DNA of 64,000 nucleotides from Paenibacillus sp. FSL R5-0341 (GCF_037975235.1 NZ_CP150241.1:1860001-1924000); one strand, 5' to 3'. Counted from the stretch's first letter, positions 8,829-18,334 are shown. Notes: generated from the letters alone by a model not told the origin. Numbers and translations are program-made.

Positions 8829-9794
8829 ATGGAAATCCAAGGAATGGAACGAATGAATCAACAAATGATGGATCACGTGGGAAAAGTGATCGTGGGCAAA
8901 GAGCATACCATAGAGCTGGTGATGACAGCGATCATAGCATCAGGACATGTGTTGCTGGAGGATGTACCGGGTACCGGGAAAACGATGCTCGCCAAATCGG
9001 TAGCCTCCTCATTGGACTGTACATTCCAGCGTATACAGTTTACACCGGACTTATTGCCATCTGACTTGACAGGTATTCATTTCTTCAATCAAAAAGAAGG
9101 GGATTTTGAATTCAGACCTGGCCCCTTGTTCGCCAATCTTGTGCTAGCGGACGAGATTAACCGTGCTACACCGCGTACGCAATCAAGCTTGCTGGAGTGC
9201 ATGGAAGAGCGCCAAATCAGTATCGATGGTTCAACGAGACAGCTGGAGCGGCCATTTATCGTTATTGCTACCCAGAACCCCATAGATAACCAGGGAACTT
9301 TTCCGTTACCTGAAGCGCAGATGGATCGTTTTATGATGAAAATTCGCATGGGTTATCCAAGCAGTGAAGAGAGTGTAGAAATTTTGAGACGTACGGTAGC
9401 CAGCCGCTCTGTTGACGATTTGTCGGCAGTGATCAGTCGTGAAGAACTTTTGAAGGCCCAGGATACGTATAAAACAGTGCAAATCAACGAAGATTTGCTA
9501 CGATATATCATTCAGTTAACCGAAGCGACAAGGCAACATCCCGAGCTCTCGCTTGGCGTAAGTCCACGAGGGGCTCAGGCGTTACTCAAGGCAAGTCAGG
9601 CCTGGGCTGCACTGCATGGCAGAGACTTTGTTTTGCCGGATGATATTAAAGTTCTGGCGGAACCTGTGCTGGCCCACCGCCTTGTATTTCGTAACCGGGT
9701 TAGACAACAAGAGGGCTTGGCTGAGCGCATCATCCAGGAACTTCTGAATCAGACAGAAGTGCCAACGGAGAACCTCGCTACAAGCGAGCGTTAG
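8829..9794 (+). CDS. MoxR-family AAA+ ATPase
   Basis: 321-residue AAA+ chaperone-like ATPase. Walker A is GTGKT at 48-52 (EDVPGTGKT), Walker B is LADEINRATPR near 112, and the sensor region IATQNPIDNQGTFPLPEAQ is nearly exact for MoxR proteins. The C-terminal lid domain (LSLGVSPRGAQALL) is also typical. GGAAGGATGAG precedes ATG 8829. It opens a three-gene operon with a DUF58 protein and a membrane DUF4129-like protein. MoxR proteins with DUF58 partners help mature or assemble other proteins, often in envelope stress; the client here is unknown. Confidence 0.95.
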   Translation: MEIQGMERMNQQMMDHVGKVIVGKEHTIELVMTAIIASGHVLLEDVPGTGKTMLAKSVASSLDCTFQRIQFTPDLLPSDLTGIHFFNQKEGDFEFRPGPLFANLVLADEINRATPRTQSSLLECMEERQISIDGSTRQLERPFIVIATQNPIDNQGTFPLPEAQMDRFMMKIRMGYPSSEESVEILRRTVASRSVDDLSAVISREELLKAQDTYKTVQINEDLLRYIIQLTEATRQHPELSLGVSPRGAQALLKASQAWAALHGRDFVLPDDIKVLAEPVLAHRLVFRNRVRQQEGLAERIIQELLNQTEVPTENLATSER

Positions 9795-9798
9795 TCTT

Positions 9799-10914
9799 AT
9801 GGCATTATTATGGCTTGTCCTTGTAGGAGGCATTGTCGTTGGCATACATGGTGTATGGTTCGGGCGACCTGCACTGCGAAAGCTCAAGTACAGCAGACAA
9901 TTCAGCAAGCTGCGTTGTTATGCTGGAGATGAACTTGAGATGGTCGAGACGATATCGAATGAGAAACGAGTCTCCGTACCGTGGCTCAGACTTGAAGCGA
10001 TGATGCCAGTGTCGTTTGTATTTCGTTCTGGCTCAGGAATGGATATTAGCCAAGGCGAAATCTATCAGAACCATAAGAGTATTTTTACGTTAAAACCGTT
10101 TACTCGTATTACGCGCAAGCATCCTTTTATATGTACTCAGCGTGGAATTTATTCATTAAATACAGCAACAATGACAGGTGGGGATCTCTTTGGCGTGTGG
10201 CGTTCCACCAAACCGATTCCTTTGCAAATGTCTATGGTCGTGTACCCTTCATTAGTAAATGCAGAGGATCTTCCTGCAATTTATCAGGTATGGCAGGGAG
10301 AAGTGGAAGTATCACGATGGATCGTCGAAGATCCGTTCCTGATTCTGGGTGTTCGCCCTTATGGTGCAGGCGACCCCATGAATCGTATCCACTGGAAAGC
10401 GAGCGCACGTACGGGCGAATTACAAGTTTACAAGCAGGGATGGACAGCAGATCCGCAATCATGGATTGTAGTTAACATTCAGGAGTCAGCAGATATGTGG
10501 AGTGTAGTCACTCGACCAGAGAAGATCGAACGGGCCCTTCGTTACGCTGCTACAGCTGCAGTGGATGCGATCGGTAGAGGGTTGCCGGCAGGCTTCGCTC
10601 ATAATGGTTATCATGTGGGTGGAGGTCGCGATGCACTTCGGATTGAGCCGGATTACGGCACACCCCATCTGGAAAGGGTACTGGAAGCCATGGCTGCGAC
10701 CGAGTTGAAATGCATGGTGCCTATGGAGCAATTCCTGAATGATGAAGTACGTTTGAACGAAGAAGCACAGCAAATCCGCAGCTATCTGCTGATTACATCC
10801 TATGTATCTGCCGCTATGGAGCACGAGATCGCCCGTCTGCACGAACAAGGACATCGCGTGACGATTCTTCCGGTAGAAGACGTGAAGGGTGATATGAAGG
10901 CGGTGAGTGCATGA
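9799..10914 (+). CDS. DUF58 domain protein, MoxR partner
   Basis: 371 residues. One N-terminal membrane segment (residues 2-21, LLWLVLVGGIVVG), then an extracytoplasmic or cytoplasmic beta-rich stretch, then the DUF58 domain (about 185-330) with its hallmark GDPMNRIHWKASARTG around Asp192. DUF58 resembles a von Willebrand A fold. It starts four bases after the moxR stop, with only a weak ribosome site, and its stop overlaps the next ATG (ATGA), so translation is probably coupled. With the MoxR ATPase it likely forms a chaperone or assembly unit. Exact role unknown. Confidence 0.9.
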   Translation: MALLWLVLVGGIVVGIHGVWFGRPALRKLKYSRQFSKLRCYAGDELEMVETISNEKRVSVPWLRLEAMMPVSFVFRSGSGMDISQGEIYQNHKSIFTLKPFTRITRKHPFICTQRGIYSLNTATMTGGDLFGVWRSTKPIPLQMSMVVYPSLVNAEDLPAIYQVWQGEVEVSRWIVEDPFLILGVRPYGAGDPMNRIHWKASARTGELQVYKQGWTADPQSWIVVNIQESADMWSVVTRPEKIERALRYAATAAVDAIGRGLPAGFAHNGYHVGGGRDALRIEPDYGTPHLERVLEAMAATELKCMVPMEQFLNDEVRLNEEAQQIRSYLLITSYVSAAMEHEIARLHEQGHRVTILPVEDVKGDMKAVSA

Positions 10915-12224
10915 GGGACAGACAGGTAGCGACGACCAAGGGACTCATAGCGATGCTTGCCGTCTTGATGGCGGCCATATACCTTTTTCCAATATTTACG
11001 ATTGCTTCATTTTACGCCATGGAACATTTGCCGTACACACTATTCATCCTGGTTGTGCTAGTGGGTTGGTTGGGACAATTCATTCAGCATAAAATTCCGG
11101 TCTTTAGCGAGAAAAGTACATTTATTCGTGGATTAACGGCACTCGTCATAGGGCTTTTCTTCGGACTTGTAATTGGGATAAGCCTCATTCTTCCGATGCC
11201 GGATATCATCACCTTAGTGCTGTGTGGAGTCATCTCGGCTTATGCAGGTCTGACCTTCGAGGCAGCTTTTCATTCTGTTTTGTTATGGCGTTTGCAGATT
11301 GCGGGGGTAATCAGTGCGATCGTGCTTACGGTTGCTTCGAACCAATTGGAATTCATGCAGCCGATACAAGCCTACACCCTGTGGATCTATGTTGCGGGAG
11401 TGATCAGCTTTGCCTTCTGGCTGGTTGGACGATATATGCTGCAACTGGATCAGGCAATGCTCAATGACGGCAAGAGAAAATTAGTATTGCGTGAGTTTGC
11501 GCGTGCGAATCATCAGCGGTTCATGTGGATGTTTATTGTCATCGTTGCGATCGGTGCTTTCCCAAGTCTGGCTGCATGGCTGCGGCCGCTACGTGACCGC
11601 TTGCTTGCATGGATCAGGGGATGGTTTGGTCCGATTTCCGGCGAGGAGCCACGATTGCCAATGGACAACCCCAATCAGCCGCTAAATATACCGAATGACT
11701 GGAGAGAGCCGCCATCCGAGCCCTCAGTCTTCTGGAACATTTTAGGGTGGGTAGTGATGTGTGCTGTAGCAGGAGCAATCCTGTGGCTGCTTCTGAGGTT
11801 CGGACAAAAAACGATAAACAGACTTATGGATCGATTCAAGGGAATGCTACAACCAGGTGCGAAGAAGGCAGAACCACGTACGGAGTATATGGATGTCAGT
11901 GAGACGCTTGAGGCGCCGGAAAAAGTTCGAAAGACTTGGTTTCGGAAGAAAGAAACGCCACCTGTGCAGGATACTGAACGTGTTCGGTATTACTATCGGA
12001 CTTGGATTGACAAGGCTGCCCATCGAGGAGTGAGAATACAGGGGACACACACTCCGCTGGAGGCTGCCCAGACCATCATTCAAAATGGTGTGAAGCAAGA
12101 AGAAGATGAGCTGTCTACGAAACTGCCAGATACGTATAACAGCGTGCGTTATGGAGGAAAAGTCCCGGATCGTTCCGATATGGTTGAGATTGACCGAATC
12201 TGGAAATCTTATCGAAGTAAATAA
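10911..12224 (+). CDS. Polytopic membrane protein, DUF4129-like C-terminus
   Basis: 437 residues. The N-terminal half has five or six membrane segments (about 12-200), then one more near 205-225, a periplasmic-side loop (about 230-275, proline rich, DNPNQPLNIP), another membrane helix (WNILGWVVMCAVAGAILWLLL), and a cytoplasmic tail. The tail (YYRTWIDKAAHRGVRIQGTH onward) resembles the DUF4129 region found at the end of transglutaminase-like membrane proteins in MoxR-DUF58 operons. The transglutaminase core itself (Cys-His-Asp) is absent. Its ATG overlaps the DUF58 stop. Function unknown. Confidence 0.85.
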   Translation: MRDRQVATTKGLIAMLAVLMAAIYLFPIFTIASFYAMEHLPYTLFILVVLVGWLGQFIQHKIPVFSEKSTFIRGLTALVIGLFFGLVIGISLILPMPDIITLVLCGVISAYAGLTFEAAFHSVLLWRLQIAGVISAIVLTVASNQLEFMQPIQAYTLWIYVAGVISFAFWLVGRYMLQLDQAMLNDGKRKLVLREFARANHQRFMWMFIVIVAIGAFPSLAAWLRPLRDRLLAWIRGWFGPISGEEPRLPMDNPNQPLNIPNDWREPPSEPSVFWNILGWVVMCAVAGAILWLLLRFGQKTINRLMDRFKGMLQPGAKKAEPRTEYMDVSETLEAPEKVRKTWFRKKETPPVQDTERVRYYYRTWIDKAAHRGVRIQGTHTPLEAAQTIIQNGVKQEEDELSTKLPDTYNSVRYGGKVPDRSDMVEIDRIWKSYRSK

Positions 12225-12307
12225 GTCCGGAATCCCTTTACTTTTCTTGTCACGTTCAAGTATCATGAGAGGAATACACAAGTTGGTCAGAAAAGGAGCA
12301 GACATTA

Positions 12308-13264
12308 ATGAAGACAAATCATTGCAAAATTGTAGATTGTACGATCCGTGATGGCGGATTAGTGAATAATTGGGACTTTAGCGTGGACTTTGTTCAACAG
12401 CTGTATGCTGGGTTGAATGAAGCTGGCGTTGATTATATGGAAATTGGATATAAAAACTCTCCGAAGTTGCTGAAAGGTGCGGAGGAAGCGGGACCTTGGC
12501 GTTTCCTGAATGATGATTTCTTGCGTAAAGTTATTCCTCAAAAAGGAAATACCAAACTGTCTGCATTGGTTGACGTTGGACGTGTGGATGAGAACGACAT
12601 CTTGCCTCGCAGCGAGAGCATGCTGGATCTGATCCGGGTTGCCTGCTACAGCAAAGATGTAGACAAGGCACTTGCACTGGTTCAAACATTCCATGATCGT
12701 GGATATGAAACAACACTGAATATTATGGCACTCTCCAATGTTATGGAGAATGAGTTGCTGGAAGCATTTGAATTGATCAAAGAAAGCTCCGTAGATGTGG
12801 TTTACATTGTAGATTCCTACGGTAGCCTCGATCATAATGATGTGAAATACCTGGTAGAGAAGTTCAAGACTCACTTGCCTAACAAGCGTCTTGGGGTTCA
12901 CACACATAACAACATGCAACTCGCGTTCTCCAACACATTGGTTGCGGCGGAGTTGGGAGTTGAACTGCTTGATGCTTCTGTATATGGTATGGGACGTGCA
13001 GCAGGTAACTGCCCAACTGAATTGCTCGTAGCTCATCTGAAAGGTACGAAATACAATCTGCGCCCAGTACTTGGTGTACTGGAACAGCTGATGGTACCCC
13101 TGAGAGAAAAAGAAGAGTGGGGCTACATTCTACCTTACATGATCACAGGTGCATTGGACGAGCATCCACGTTCGGCGATGGCGCTTCGTTCATCGGAAGA
13201 CAAGGATAAGGTTGTTGATTTCTATGATAAGTTAACAACACCAGAAGTGAATTTCGACAAGTAA
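12308..13264 (+). CDS. HMGL-like aldolase family protein
   Basis: 318-residue TIM-barrel enzyme of the HMG-CoA lyase / 4-hydroxy-2-oxovalerate aldolase type. Opens with DCTIRDGGLVNNW (residues 10-22), the family's metal- and substrate-binding motif, and has the metal-binding pair His198-x-His200 (GVHTHNN). It lacks the C-terminal communication domain of DmpG-type aldolases, and no partner dehydrogenase is near, so the reaction is not assigned. AAAAGGAG lies before ATG 12308. It stands alone between the MoxR operon and its own terminator. Confidence 0.88.
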   Translation: MKTNHCKIVDCTIRDGGLVNNWDFSVDFVQQLYAGLNEAGVDYMEIGYKNSPKLLKGAEEAGPWRFLNDDFLRKVIPQKGNTKLSALVDVGRVDENDILPRSESMLDLIRVACYSKDVDKALALVQTFHDRGYETTLNIMALSNVMENELLEAFELIKESSVDVVYIVDSYGSLDHNDVKYLVEKFKTHLPNKRLGVHTHNNMQLAFSNTLVAAELGVELLDASVYGMGRAAGNCPTELLVAHLKGTKYNLRPVLGVLEQLMVPLREKEEWGYILPYMITGALDEHPRSAMALRSSEDKDKVVDFYDKLTTPEVNFDK

Positions 13265-13293
13265 TATAGTCTGAAATACAGTTGCAAACTAGG

Positions 13294-13328
13294 AAAACAT
13301 GGACTCTTCCCCGAGATCCATGTTTTTT
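13294..13328 (+). terminator. Terminator after the aldolase gene
   Basis: AAAACATGGA (13294-13303) pairs with TCCATGTTTT (13317-13326), followed by further Ts. The 13330-13554 stretch that follows is AT-rich and holds no gene; it must contain the promoter of the GGDEF/EAL gene, but no confident hexamer pair was found. Confidence 0.85.
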
Positions 13329-13554
13329 TAGTTCTTAATGCCTTGTTTTTCTCCATTTTTATGAATAAATATTCCTAGGAGTAACTATTTTTTAGTTCAC
13401 GTATACAGAATTAAATGTTATTATGTACCAGATAGCATGTGTATGCATGTGAATTGAACGTTGGTAAATATGTTTTTTGTCGAATTGTGTAGTGAGCTTG
13501 GCAAGTTTGGTTAATGTAATTCAGGATAGGTGATCCCGGGAAGGAAAACACGGC

Positions 13555-15681
13555 ATGAAGGTTAATCTGCAAGATCAGAGAAAAATAGGTTGGGTCGCTG
13601 TATGCGGCTTATTGTGTTTCCTCGCAAGTCAATGGTTTCGTTCTTCTTCAAGCTCTGATCTGATCATATCGGGTTACCCTGTTTTGACACTCTTGGGTGG
13701 ATTCGCTGCGGCGGCGGCTTGTATCGGCATTTATAATCAAAGCTGGTTGTTTCGGACACAGAAGCTCACCCTGCGGAGGGTGTTGTTGACAACACTCTTT
13801 TTATTGATTGGTCTGTTTGAACTGGTTCATATCGTTTCATTTGCAGAAGAGATTCCGAACGGAGCGATGATGGAATCGGAATTCTCCTTAATGATGTCAA
13901 CCATGGGATCTATGGTATGTTCAGTAGGTTTACTGCTTGTGTATACCATAAATGAGAAGGAAATTGCGTTACCGCGCAAATTCTTACTGTTCAGTGGGAC
14001 ATTGGGTACCTTTGTTATTTTATACACATTGGCTATTCAGGAATGGAGCATGTTGCCGAATATGCTTGAGGGTGAAGTGCTTGGTGGGATTTTCACCCGG
14101 GTTCATTTTATGGTCGGATTGCTGTATGGCATTATTGCCGTAATTTTGTTTGTACAATGGAAAAAAACCAAGGATGGTGACTTGCCGTCCATTCTATGCG
14201 GCATTCTGTGTTTCTTCTTTGGGGAATGTTATTTTGTTTCCGCCACAGGGGTGAACGATCTCAATCTGCTGCTCGGATTGCTGAGTAACTGTATGGCATA
14301 TTTTTTCATCCAAAAAGGGTTGTACACGTCCGTTGTGGATACGCCCTTCCTGCAACAGCAGGTTGCTGAAGCCAAGATGAATTACATTGCCCATCATGAG
14401 GATGTGACGGGGCTTCCAAACCGTCGTCGCCTTTCGCAGCGGTTGAAAATGATGATGGATGATGCCGTGGTGGAGGAACAGCTTGTCGGGGTGCTCGTCC
14501 TGAATATTAATCGGTTCAAGACCATTAATGATTCGCTTGGACAGCAAGCAGCTAACCGGGTTCTGCGCCAGGTAGGTCAACGTCTGAAACATTCGTCACT
14601 TCCAGGAGAAGAAGTATTCGGCCTGGGAAGAGATGAGTTTGCATTGACGATGACAGATTTCAGCACAACCGATACAGCGTTGCGGAGAACAAGATCCATT
14701 TTGCAACTCTTCGAGAAGCCAGTCCTGGTTGATGGTAATGAGTATCATCTTACACTTGGAATCGGGATGGCTATTTTCCCGCACGATGGCGAGTCACCGC
14801 AGGAGATTATTCAGAATGCAGATACGGCTCTGCACAATGCCAAGGAACAGGGCATGGAATTGAACCGTTATGCTCATGCGATGCAGATGAAAGCACAGGA
14901 GCGTTTGCAGCTTGAGAATGATCTGCGCAAAGCGTTGGATCGAGGTCAATTCTACCTGGTCTACCAGCCGCAGGTTAATCTGCAAAGTGGACTAATCGTC
15001 GGCATGGAAGCATTGGTGCGTTGGCAGCATCCGCAGCGAGGCTCGGTATCTCCGGCGGAATTTATTCCTCTGGCAGAAGAGAGTGGGTTAATTGTACCGC
15101 TTGGCGAATGGGTGCTTCGTGAAGCGTGTGCACAGAATAAGCAGTGGCAGGAAGCGGGTTATCGTAAACTGTGTGTTTCGGTGAATCTGTCCATGAGACA
15201 GTTCAGGCATTCGCATCTATTGGACAATATCAATGGCATTCTCAAGGAGACTGGGCTTGAGCCGGTATGGCTTGAACTGGAGATTACGGAGAGTATGACA
15301 TTTGATAAAGACCGAGCATTTGAGCAGTTACGTAAAATCAAAGAGATTGGTGTGCATATCAGTATTGATGATTTTGGAACGGGATACAGCTCGTTGCATT
15401 ATCTGAAGGATCTGCCGATTGACCGGCTCAAGATTGACCGTTCATTCGTTAACGAGGTCATGGAGGACAGCAATAATGCTGCGATCGTATCCACCATCAC
15501 TTCAATGGCACATCATTTACATCTGAAAGTAACGGCTGAGGGCGTGGAGAACGAAGATCAGATGGTCTTTCTTCGTAATCAGCACTGTCACGAGGCTCAA
15601 GGGTATTTCTTCAGTAAACCAATTGAAGCCGCTGATTTCGAAAAGCGGTTTTTGAGAGATGTGGATAAACCCACAGGATAG
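13555..15681 (+). CDS. GGDEF-EAL membrane protein, probable c-di-GMP phosphodiesterase
   Basis: 708 residues. Seven or eight N-terminal membrane helices (about 12-260) form a MASE-type sensor. The GGDEF domain (about 285-440) has GRDEF at 358-362 instead of GGDEF, so cyclase activity is probably lost, although it may still bind GTP. The EAL domain (about 455-700) keeps EAL (Glu485, MEALVRW), ELEITES, and DDFGTGYSS (605-613), so phosphodiesterase activity is likely intact. GGGAAGG lies ~13 bases before ATG 13555. It probably lowers c-di-GMP and so promotes motility over biofilm in response to an unknown membrane signal. Confidence 0.93.
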   Translation: MKVNLQDQRKIGWVAVCGLLCFLASQWFRSSSSSDLIISGYPVLTLLGGFAAAAACIGIYNQSWLFRTQKLTLRRVLLTTLFLLIGLFELVHIVSFAEEIPNGAMMESEFSLMMSTMGSMVCSVGLLLVYTINEKEIALPRKFLLFSGTLGTFVILYTLAIQEWSMLPNMLEGEVLGGIFTRVHFMVGLLYGIIAVILFVQWKKTKDGDLPSILCGILCFFFGECYFVSATGVNDLNLLLGLLSNCMAYFFIQKGLYTSVVDTPFLQQQVAEAKMNYIAHHEDVTGLPNRRRLSQRLKMMMDDAVVEEQLVGVLVLNINRFKTINDSLGQQAANRVLRQVGQRLKHSSLPGEEVFGLGRDEFALTMTDFSTTDTALRRTRSILQLFEKPVLVDGNEYHLTLGIGMAIFPHDGESPQEIIQNADTALHNAKEQGMELNRYAHAMQMKAQERLQLENDLRKALDRGQFYLVYQPQVNLQSGLIVGMEALVRWQHPQRGSVSPAEFIPLAEESGLIVPLGEWVLREACAQNKQWQEAGYRKLCVSVNLSMRQFRHSHLLDNINGILKETGLEPVWLELEITESMTFDKDRAFEQLRKIKEIGVHISIDDFGTGYSSLHYLKDLPIDRLKIDRSFVNEVMEDSNNAAIVSTITSMAHHLHLKVTAEGVENEDQMVFLRNQHCHEAQGYFFSKPIEAADFEKRFLRDVDKPTG

Positions 15682-15686
15682 GGAAC

Positions 15687-15718
15687 AGCGGGGGCGCGTG
15701 AGTGCTCCTGCTTTTTTA
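15687..15718 (+). terminator. Terminator after the GGDEF-EAL gene
   Basis: AGCGGGGGC (15687-15695) pairs with GCTCCTGCT (15704-15712) with two G-U pairs, followed by six Ts. Confidence 0.75.
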
Positions 15719-15755
15719 TAGATGGACGCTTAATGAAAAAAATGGTAAATATGAC

Positions 15756-15784
15756 TTGCATGCTACAGAGAATCATGGTATATT
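15756..15784 (+). promoter_or_regulatory. Promoter of tRNA-Gly
   Basis: TTGCAT (15756-15761), 17-bp spacer, TATATT (15779-15784) preceded by TGG, an extended -10. Located 60 bp upstream of the tRNA. Confidence 0.5.
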
Positions 15785-15843
15785 ATTTTTTGTAAAATCA
15801 CTGTTAACTTCCGAACGGAACTTAATTATGAATCATCAATCAT

Positions 15844-15914
15844 GCGGGTGTAGTTCAATGGTAGAACTTTAGCCTTCCAAGCTAATAGCGTGGGTTCGAT
15901 TCCCATCACCCGCT
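15844..15914 (+). tRNA. tRNA-Gly (anticodon UCC)
   Basis: 71-nt cloverleaf. The acceptor arms GCGGGTG and CACCCGC pair perfectly, the D arm holds GTTCAATGGTAGAAC, the anticodon stem TTAGC/GCTAA encloses CTTCCAA with anticodon TCC, and the T arm is GTGGGTTCGATTCCCAT. The discriminator base is U and no CCA is encoded. It decodes GGA and GGG. It is a single tRNA with its own promoter and terminator. Confidence 0.97.
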
Positions 15915-15932
15915 TAACGAAGCAGTACCCAG

Positions 15933-15959
15933 AGCCCTTGCGATGCAAGGGCTTTTTTC
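15933..15959 (+). terminator. Terminator after tRNA-Gly
   Basis: AGCCCTTGC (15933-15941), 3-base loop, GCAAGGGCT (15945-15953), then TTTTT. Confidence 0.92.
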
Positions 15960-15990
15960 TTTTGCCCTAAAAGAAATATGGGGGTAACCT

Positions 15991-16018
15991 TTGCTTTTTA
16001 ACAATGATCTGGTACAAT
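15991..16018 (+). promoter_or_regulatory. Promoter of the ABC-F gene
   Basis: TTGCTT (15991-15996), 16-bp spacer, TACAAT (16013-16018) preceded by TGG (extended -10). Lies ~350 bp upstream of the gene. Confidence 0.6.
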
Positions 16019-16024
16019 AACGGA

Positions 16025-16364
16025 GAAATTGATACTACACATGAATGAGAGGTAACCATACGTCCCATGAAGTAAAACACATGAATTGAACCCCAGTTAA
16101 CTGCAGACGGTTTTATGACGCAGTCAGCCAGAGCGGCTGAGCATTGAGGGGATTCGTGTGTCCAAATTCAGCTATGGGAAAAGGTATGGAGCAAGTAAGC
16201 CTTTGAGGTTTACGTGTACCCTCTGATTGGGGTTTCTTTGTTCATGCCGTAGCTTACCTTAGATCTGTCTTTGAATGCTTGATCCAACCCTAAATTGCCA
16301 AACCGCCGGCTGATGCCAGCGGTTTTTTTGTTCAGCAAAAAGGATGCAGGAAGGATGAGGCCTC
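16025..16364 (+). promoter_or_regulatory. Long structured leader of the ABC-F gene with a terminator, candidate attenuator
   Basis: About 340 bases of leader end in a Rho-independent terminator (AACCGCCGGC 16301-16310, GCCAGCGGTT 16315-16324, then TTTTT) only ~35 bp before the gene. Upstream are hairpins CTGC/GCAG (16101-16123), TCAGCC/GGCTGA (16124-16140) and a longer-range pair GTAAGC 16195-16200 with GCTTAC 16252-16257. A tiny ORF (ATG 16041, four codons) is present but has a poor ribosome site. This fits ABC-F genes such as vmlR and lmo0919, whose transcription is attenuated until an antibiotic stalls leader translation. No known riboswitch class was recognised. Confidence 0.6.
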
Positions 16365-18257
16365 ATGATGACATTGGTACGCTTACATGAAGTATCAAAA
16401 GAGTGGAACGGTATTGAATTGTTTACAGGATTGAATTTGGAGATTAATGAGGGCGAGAGACTCGCCATTCTGGGTCGCAACGGATGCGGCAAGACAACGT
16501 TGTTACGCATCATTTTGGGTGAAGAGCATGGTGGTGGAAGAATTGAACGACATATCCCGCAGCAGGAATGGGGGTTCATGCGCCAGCGCTCGGAGATTGA
16601 GGATGGCATGAATGTACTGGATGCGGTCCGGCGTGAGAGCGGTCAGATCTATGAAGTGAAATGGAAATTGGAAGAACTGGAACAGCGCTTGAGCATTAGC
16701 GGTGAGGCTGATGATGAGCTGCTTGCAGCCTATACGCAAGTCATAGAGCAATATGAACAGCTGAACGGTTATATGTGGGAGACCGAAGTAGAGAAGGTGC
16801 TGACACGCCTTGGATTATCCGCAGAGCATTGGAACAGACCCTATCTTTCCTTGAGCGGTGGACAAAAAACAAAGGCCCGTTTGGCTGGCCTGCTTGTCAG
16901 CAAACCCAAATTCCTGATCCTGGATGAACCGACAAATCATCTGGATGAGGGAAGCATGCGTTGGCTGGAAGAGTGGTTATCCTCATACGAAGGTACGCTG
17001 TTATTTGTATCACACGATCGTACGTTTATTGATCAGGTAGCAACAGGAGTCGTCGAGTTCAGTCCAGATGCCCTGACCAAATACAAGGGCGGATACTCTG
17101 ACTACAAGATCCACAAAGAGCGTGAATTACGCGAACAGGAAACGATCTACCGCAGGCAGGAATTGGAACGTAAGGCGCTGGAAGAAACGATTCGAAATTA
17201 TCAGGAATGGTTCCATAAAGCGCATAATTCGGCGACTGATGTGGAGATGAAGATCACCCAGAGCTTCTACAAGGCCAAAGCTAACAAGAATATTTCACGT
17301 TACCATGCCAAACAAAAACAGCTGGAGCGTTTGGAGCGGGAACGGGTGGATAAGCCTCGTGAAGCTGCAAAGTTAAACATGGAATTACAGATGAATACAC
17401 TGGCTGCACGCCAGCTGCTTGCGCTGGAAGAGGTGAGTTTTTCATATACAGGTAACCAGCTCTTGCTTCGCGACCTTCGAATCGCTGTGGAACGCGGAGA
17501 TCGTCTTGCCGTACGGGGCCCTAATGGAACGGGCAAGACGACACTGTTGAAGCTGATGATTGGTGAGCTGGAACCTTCGCAAGGCAAGGTCACAAGGCAT
17601 CCACAGCTGAGAATCGGTTACTTTTCACAAGAGCTGGAAGGACTTCCCGAGAATCTGACGCTGCTGGACAGCTTGCTTACCCTTCCATCCATGACACAAA
17701 GTGCGGCACGTACCATTCTGGGATGTTTCCTGTTTTCCAGGGATGATGTGTTCAAGCGCATTGGGGATTTGAGCATGGGGGAAAAGTGCAGAGTGGCATT
17801 TCTGAGACTGTACTTTGGCGGAGCGAATCTGCTGGTGCTGGATGAGCCGACCAACTATCTGGACATCGATACCCAGGAAGTCATGGAGAATGTATTGAAA
17901 CAGGCTTCAGGTGCTTTGGTGCTTGTATCTCACGACCGGATGCTAACGAAGTCACTAGCGAATCGCTTGTGCGATCTGGAACCTGGTGGCACAGCAACCC
18001 TGTTTGAAGGAAGTGTGCCGGATTGGGAGGAGTCCATTAAACTTCGGGAGCTGGCGCTCGAGACCCGGGAATCTGATGACGAACGGTTGCGATTGCAGAT
18101 GCGCTTATCCGAGTTACTGTCTCCTGTGAGCGCTGTTGGAAAAGACAGTCTGACACTGCCTGAACATGAGAGTGAACGAGCAGTCGAGGCAACGGAGATT
18201 CGCGAAATCCAGCAGCGCCTGAAACAATTGAAAGATAAGGGTGCAAGCATAAATTAG
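16365..18257 (+). CDS. ABC-F family ATPase, probable ribosome-protection protein
   Basis: 630 residues with two ABC domains and no membrane segments, the ABC-F layout. Domain 1: Walker A GRNGCGKTT (37-45), signature LSGGQKTKARL, Walker B LILDEPTNHLD. A ~80-residue charged linker (about 240-330, the P-site tRNA interaction region) follows. Domain 2: Walker A GPNGTGKTT, signature LSMGEKCRVAF, Walker B LVLDEPTNYLD. A charged C-terminal extension (about 570-630) resembles antibiotic-resistance members (Vga, Lsa, VmlR type). It probably displaces lincosamide, streptogramin, pleuromutilin or macrolide drugs from ribosomes, but housekeeping ABC-F roles cannot be ruled out. ATG 16365 or 16368 could be the start. 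Confidence 0.92.
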   Translation: MMTLVRLHEVSKEWNGIELFTGLNLEINEGERLAILGRNGCGKTTLLRIILGEEHGGGRIERHIPQQEWGFMRQRSEIEDGMNVLDAVRRESGQIYEVKWKLEELEQRLSISGEADDELLAAYTQVIEQYEQLNGYMWETEVEKVLTRLGLSAEHWNRPYLSLSGGQKTKARLAGLLVSKPKFLILDEPTNHLDEGSMRWLEEWLSSYEGTLLFVSHDRTFIDQVATGVVEFSPDALTKYKGGYSDYKIHKERELREQETIYRRQELERKALEETIRNYQEWFHKAHNSATDVEMKITQSFYKAKANKNISRYHAKQKQLERLERERVDKPREAAKLNMELQMNTLAARQLLALEEVSFSYTGNQLLLRDLRIAVERGDRLAVRGPNGTGKTTLLKLMIGELEPSQGKVTRHPQLRIGYFSQELEGLPENLTLLDSLLTLPSMTQSAARTILGCFLFSRDDVFKRIGDLSMGEKCRVAFLRLYFGGANLLVLDEPTNYLDIDTQEVMENVLKQASGALVLVSHDRMLTKSLANRLCDLEPGGTATLFEGSVPDWEESIKLRELALETRESDDERLRLQMRLSELLSPVSAVGKDSLTLPEHESERAVEATEIREIQQRLKQLKDKGASIN

Positions 18258-18334
18258 AAGATGGACGGCTTGCTATTTCAATCTATTTTGCATATAATTA
18301 TGAACGATCATCGATGGTTACATCGATATAGGGA

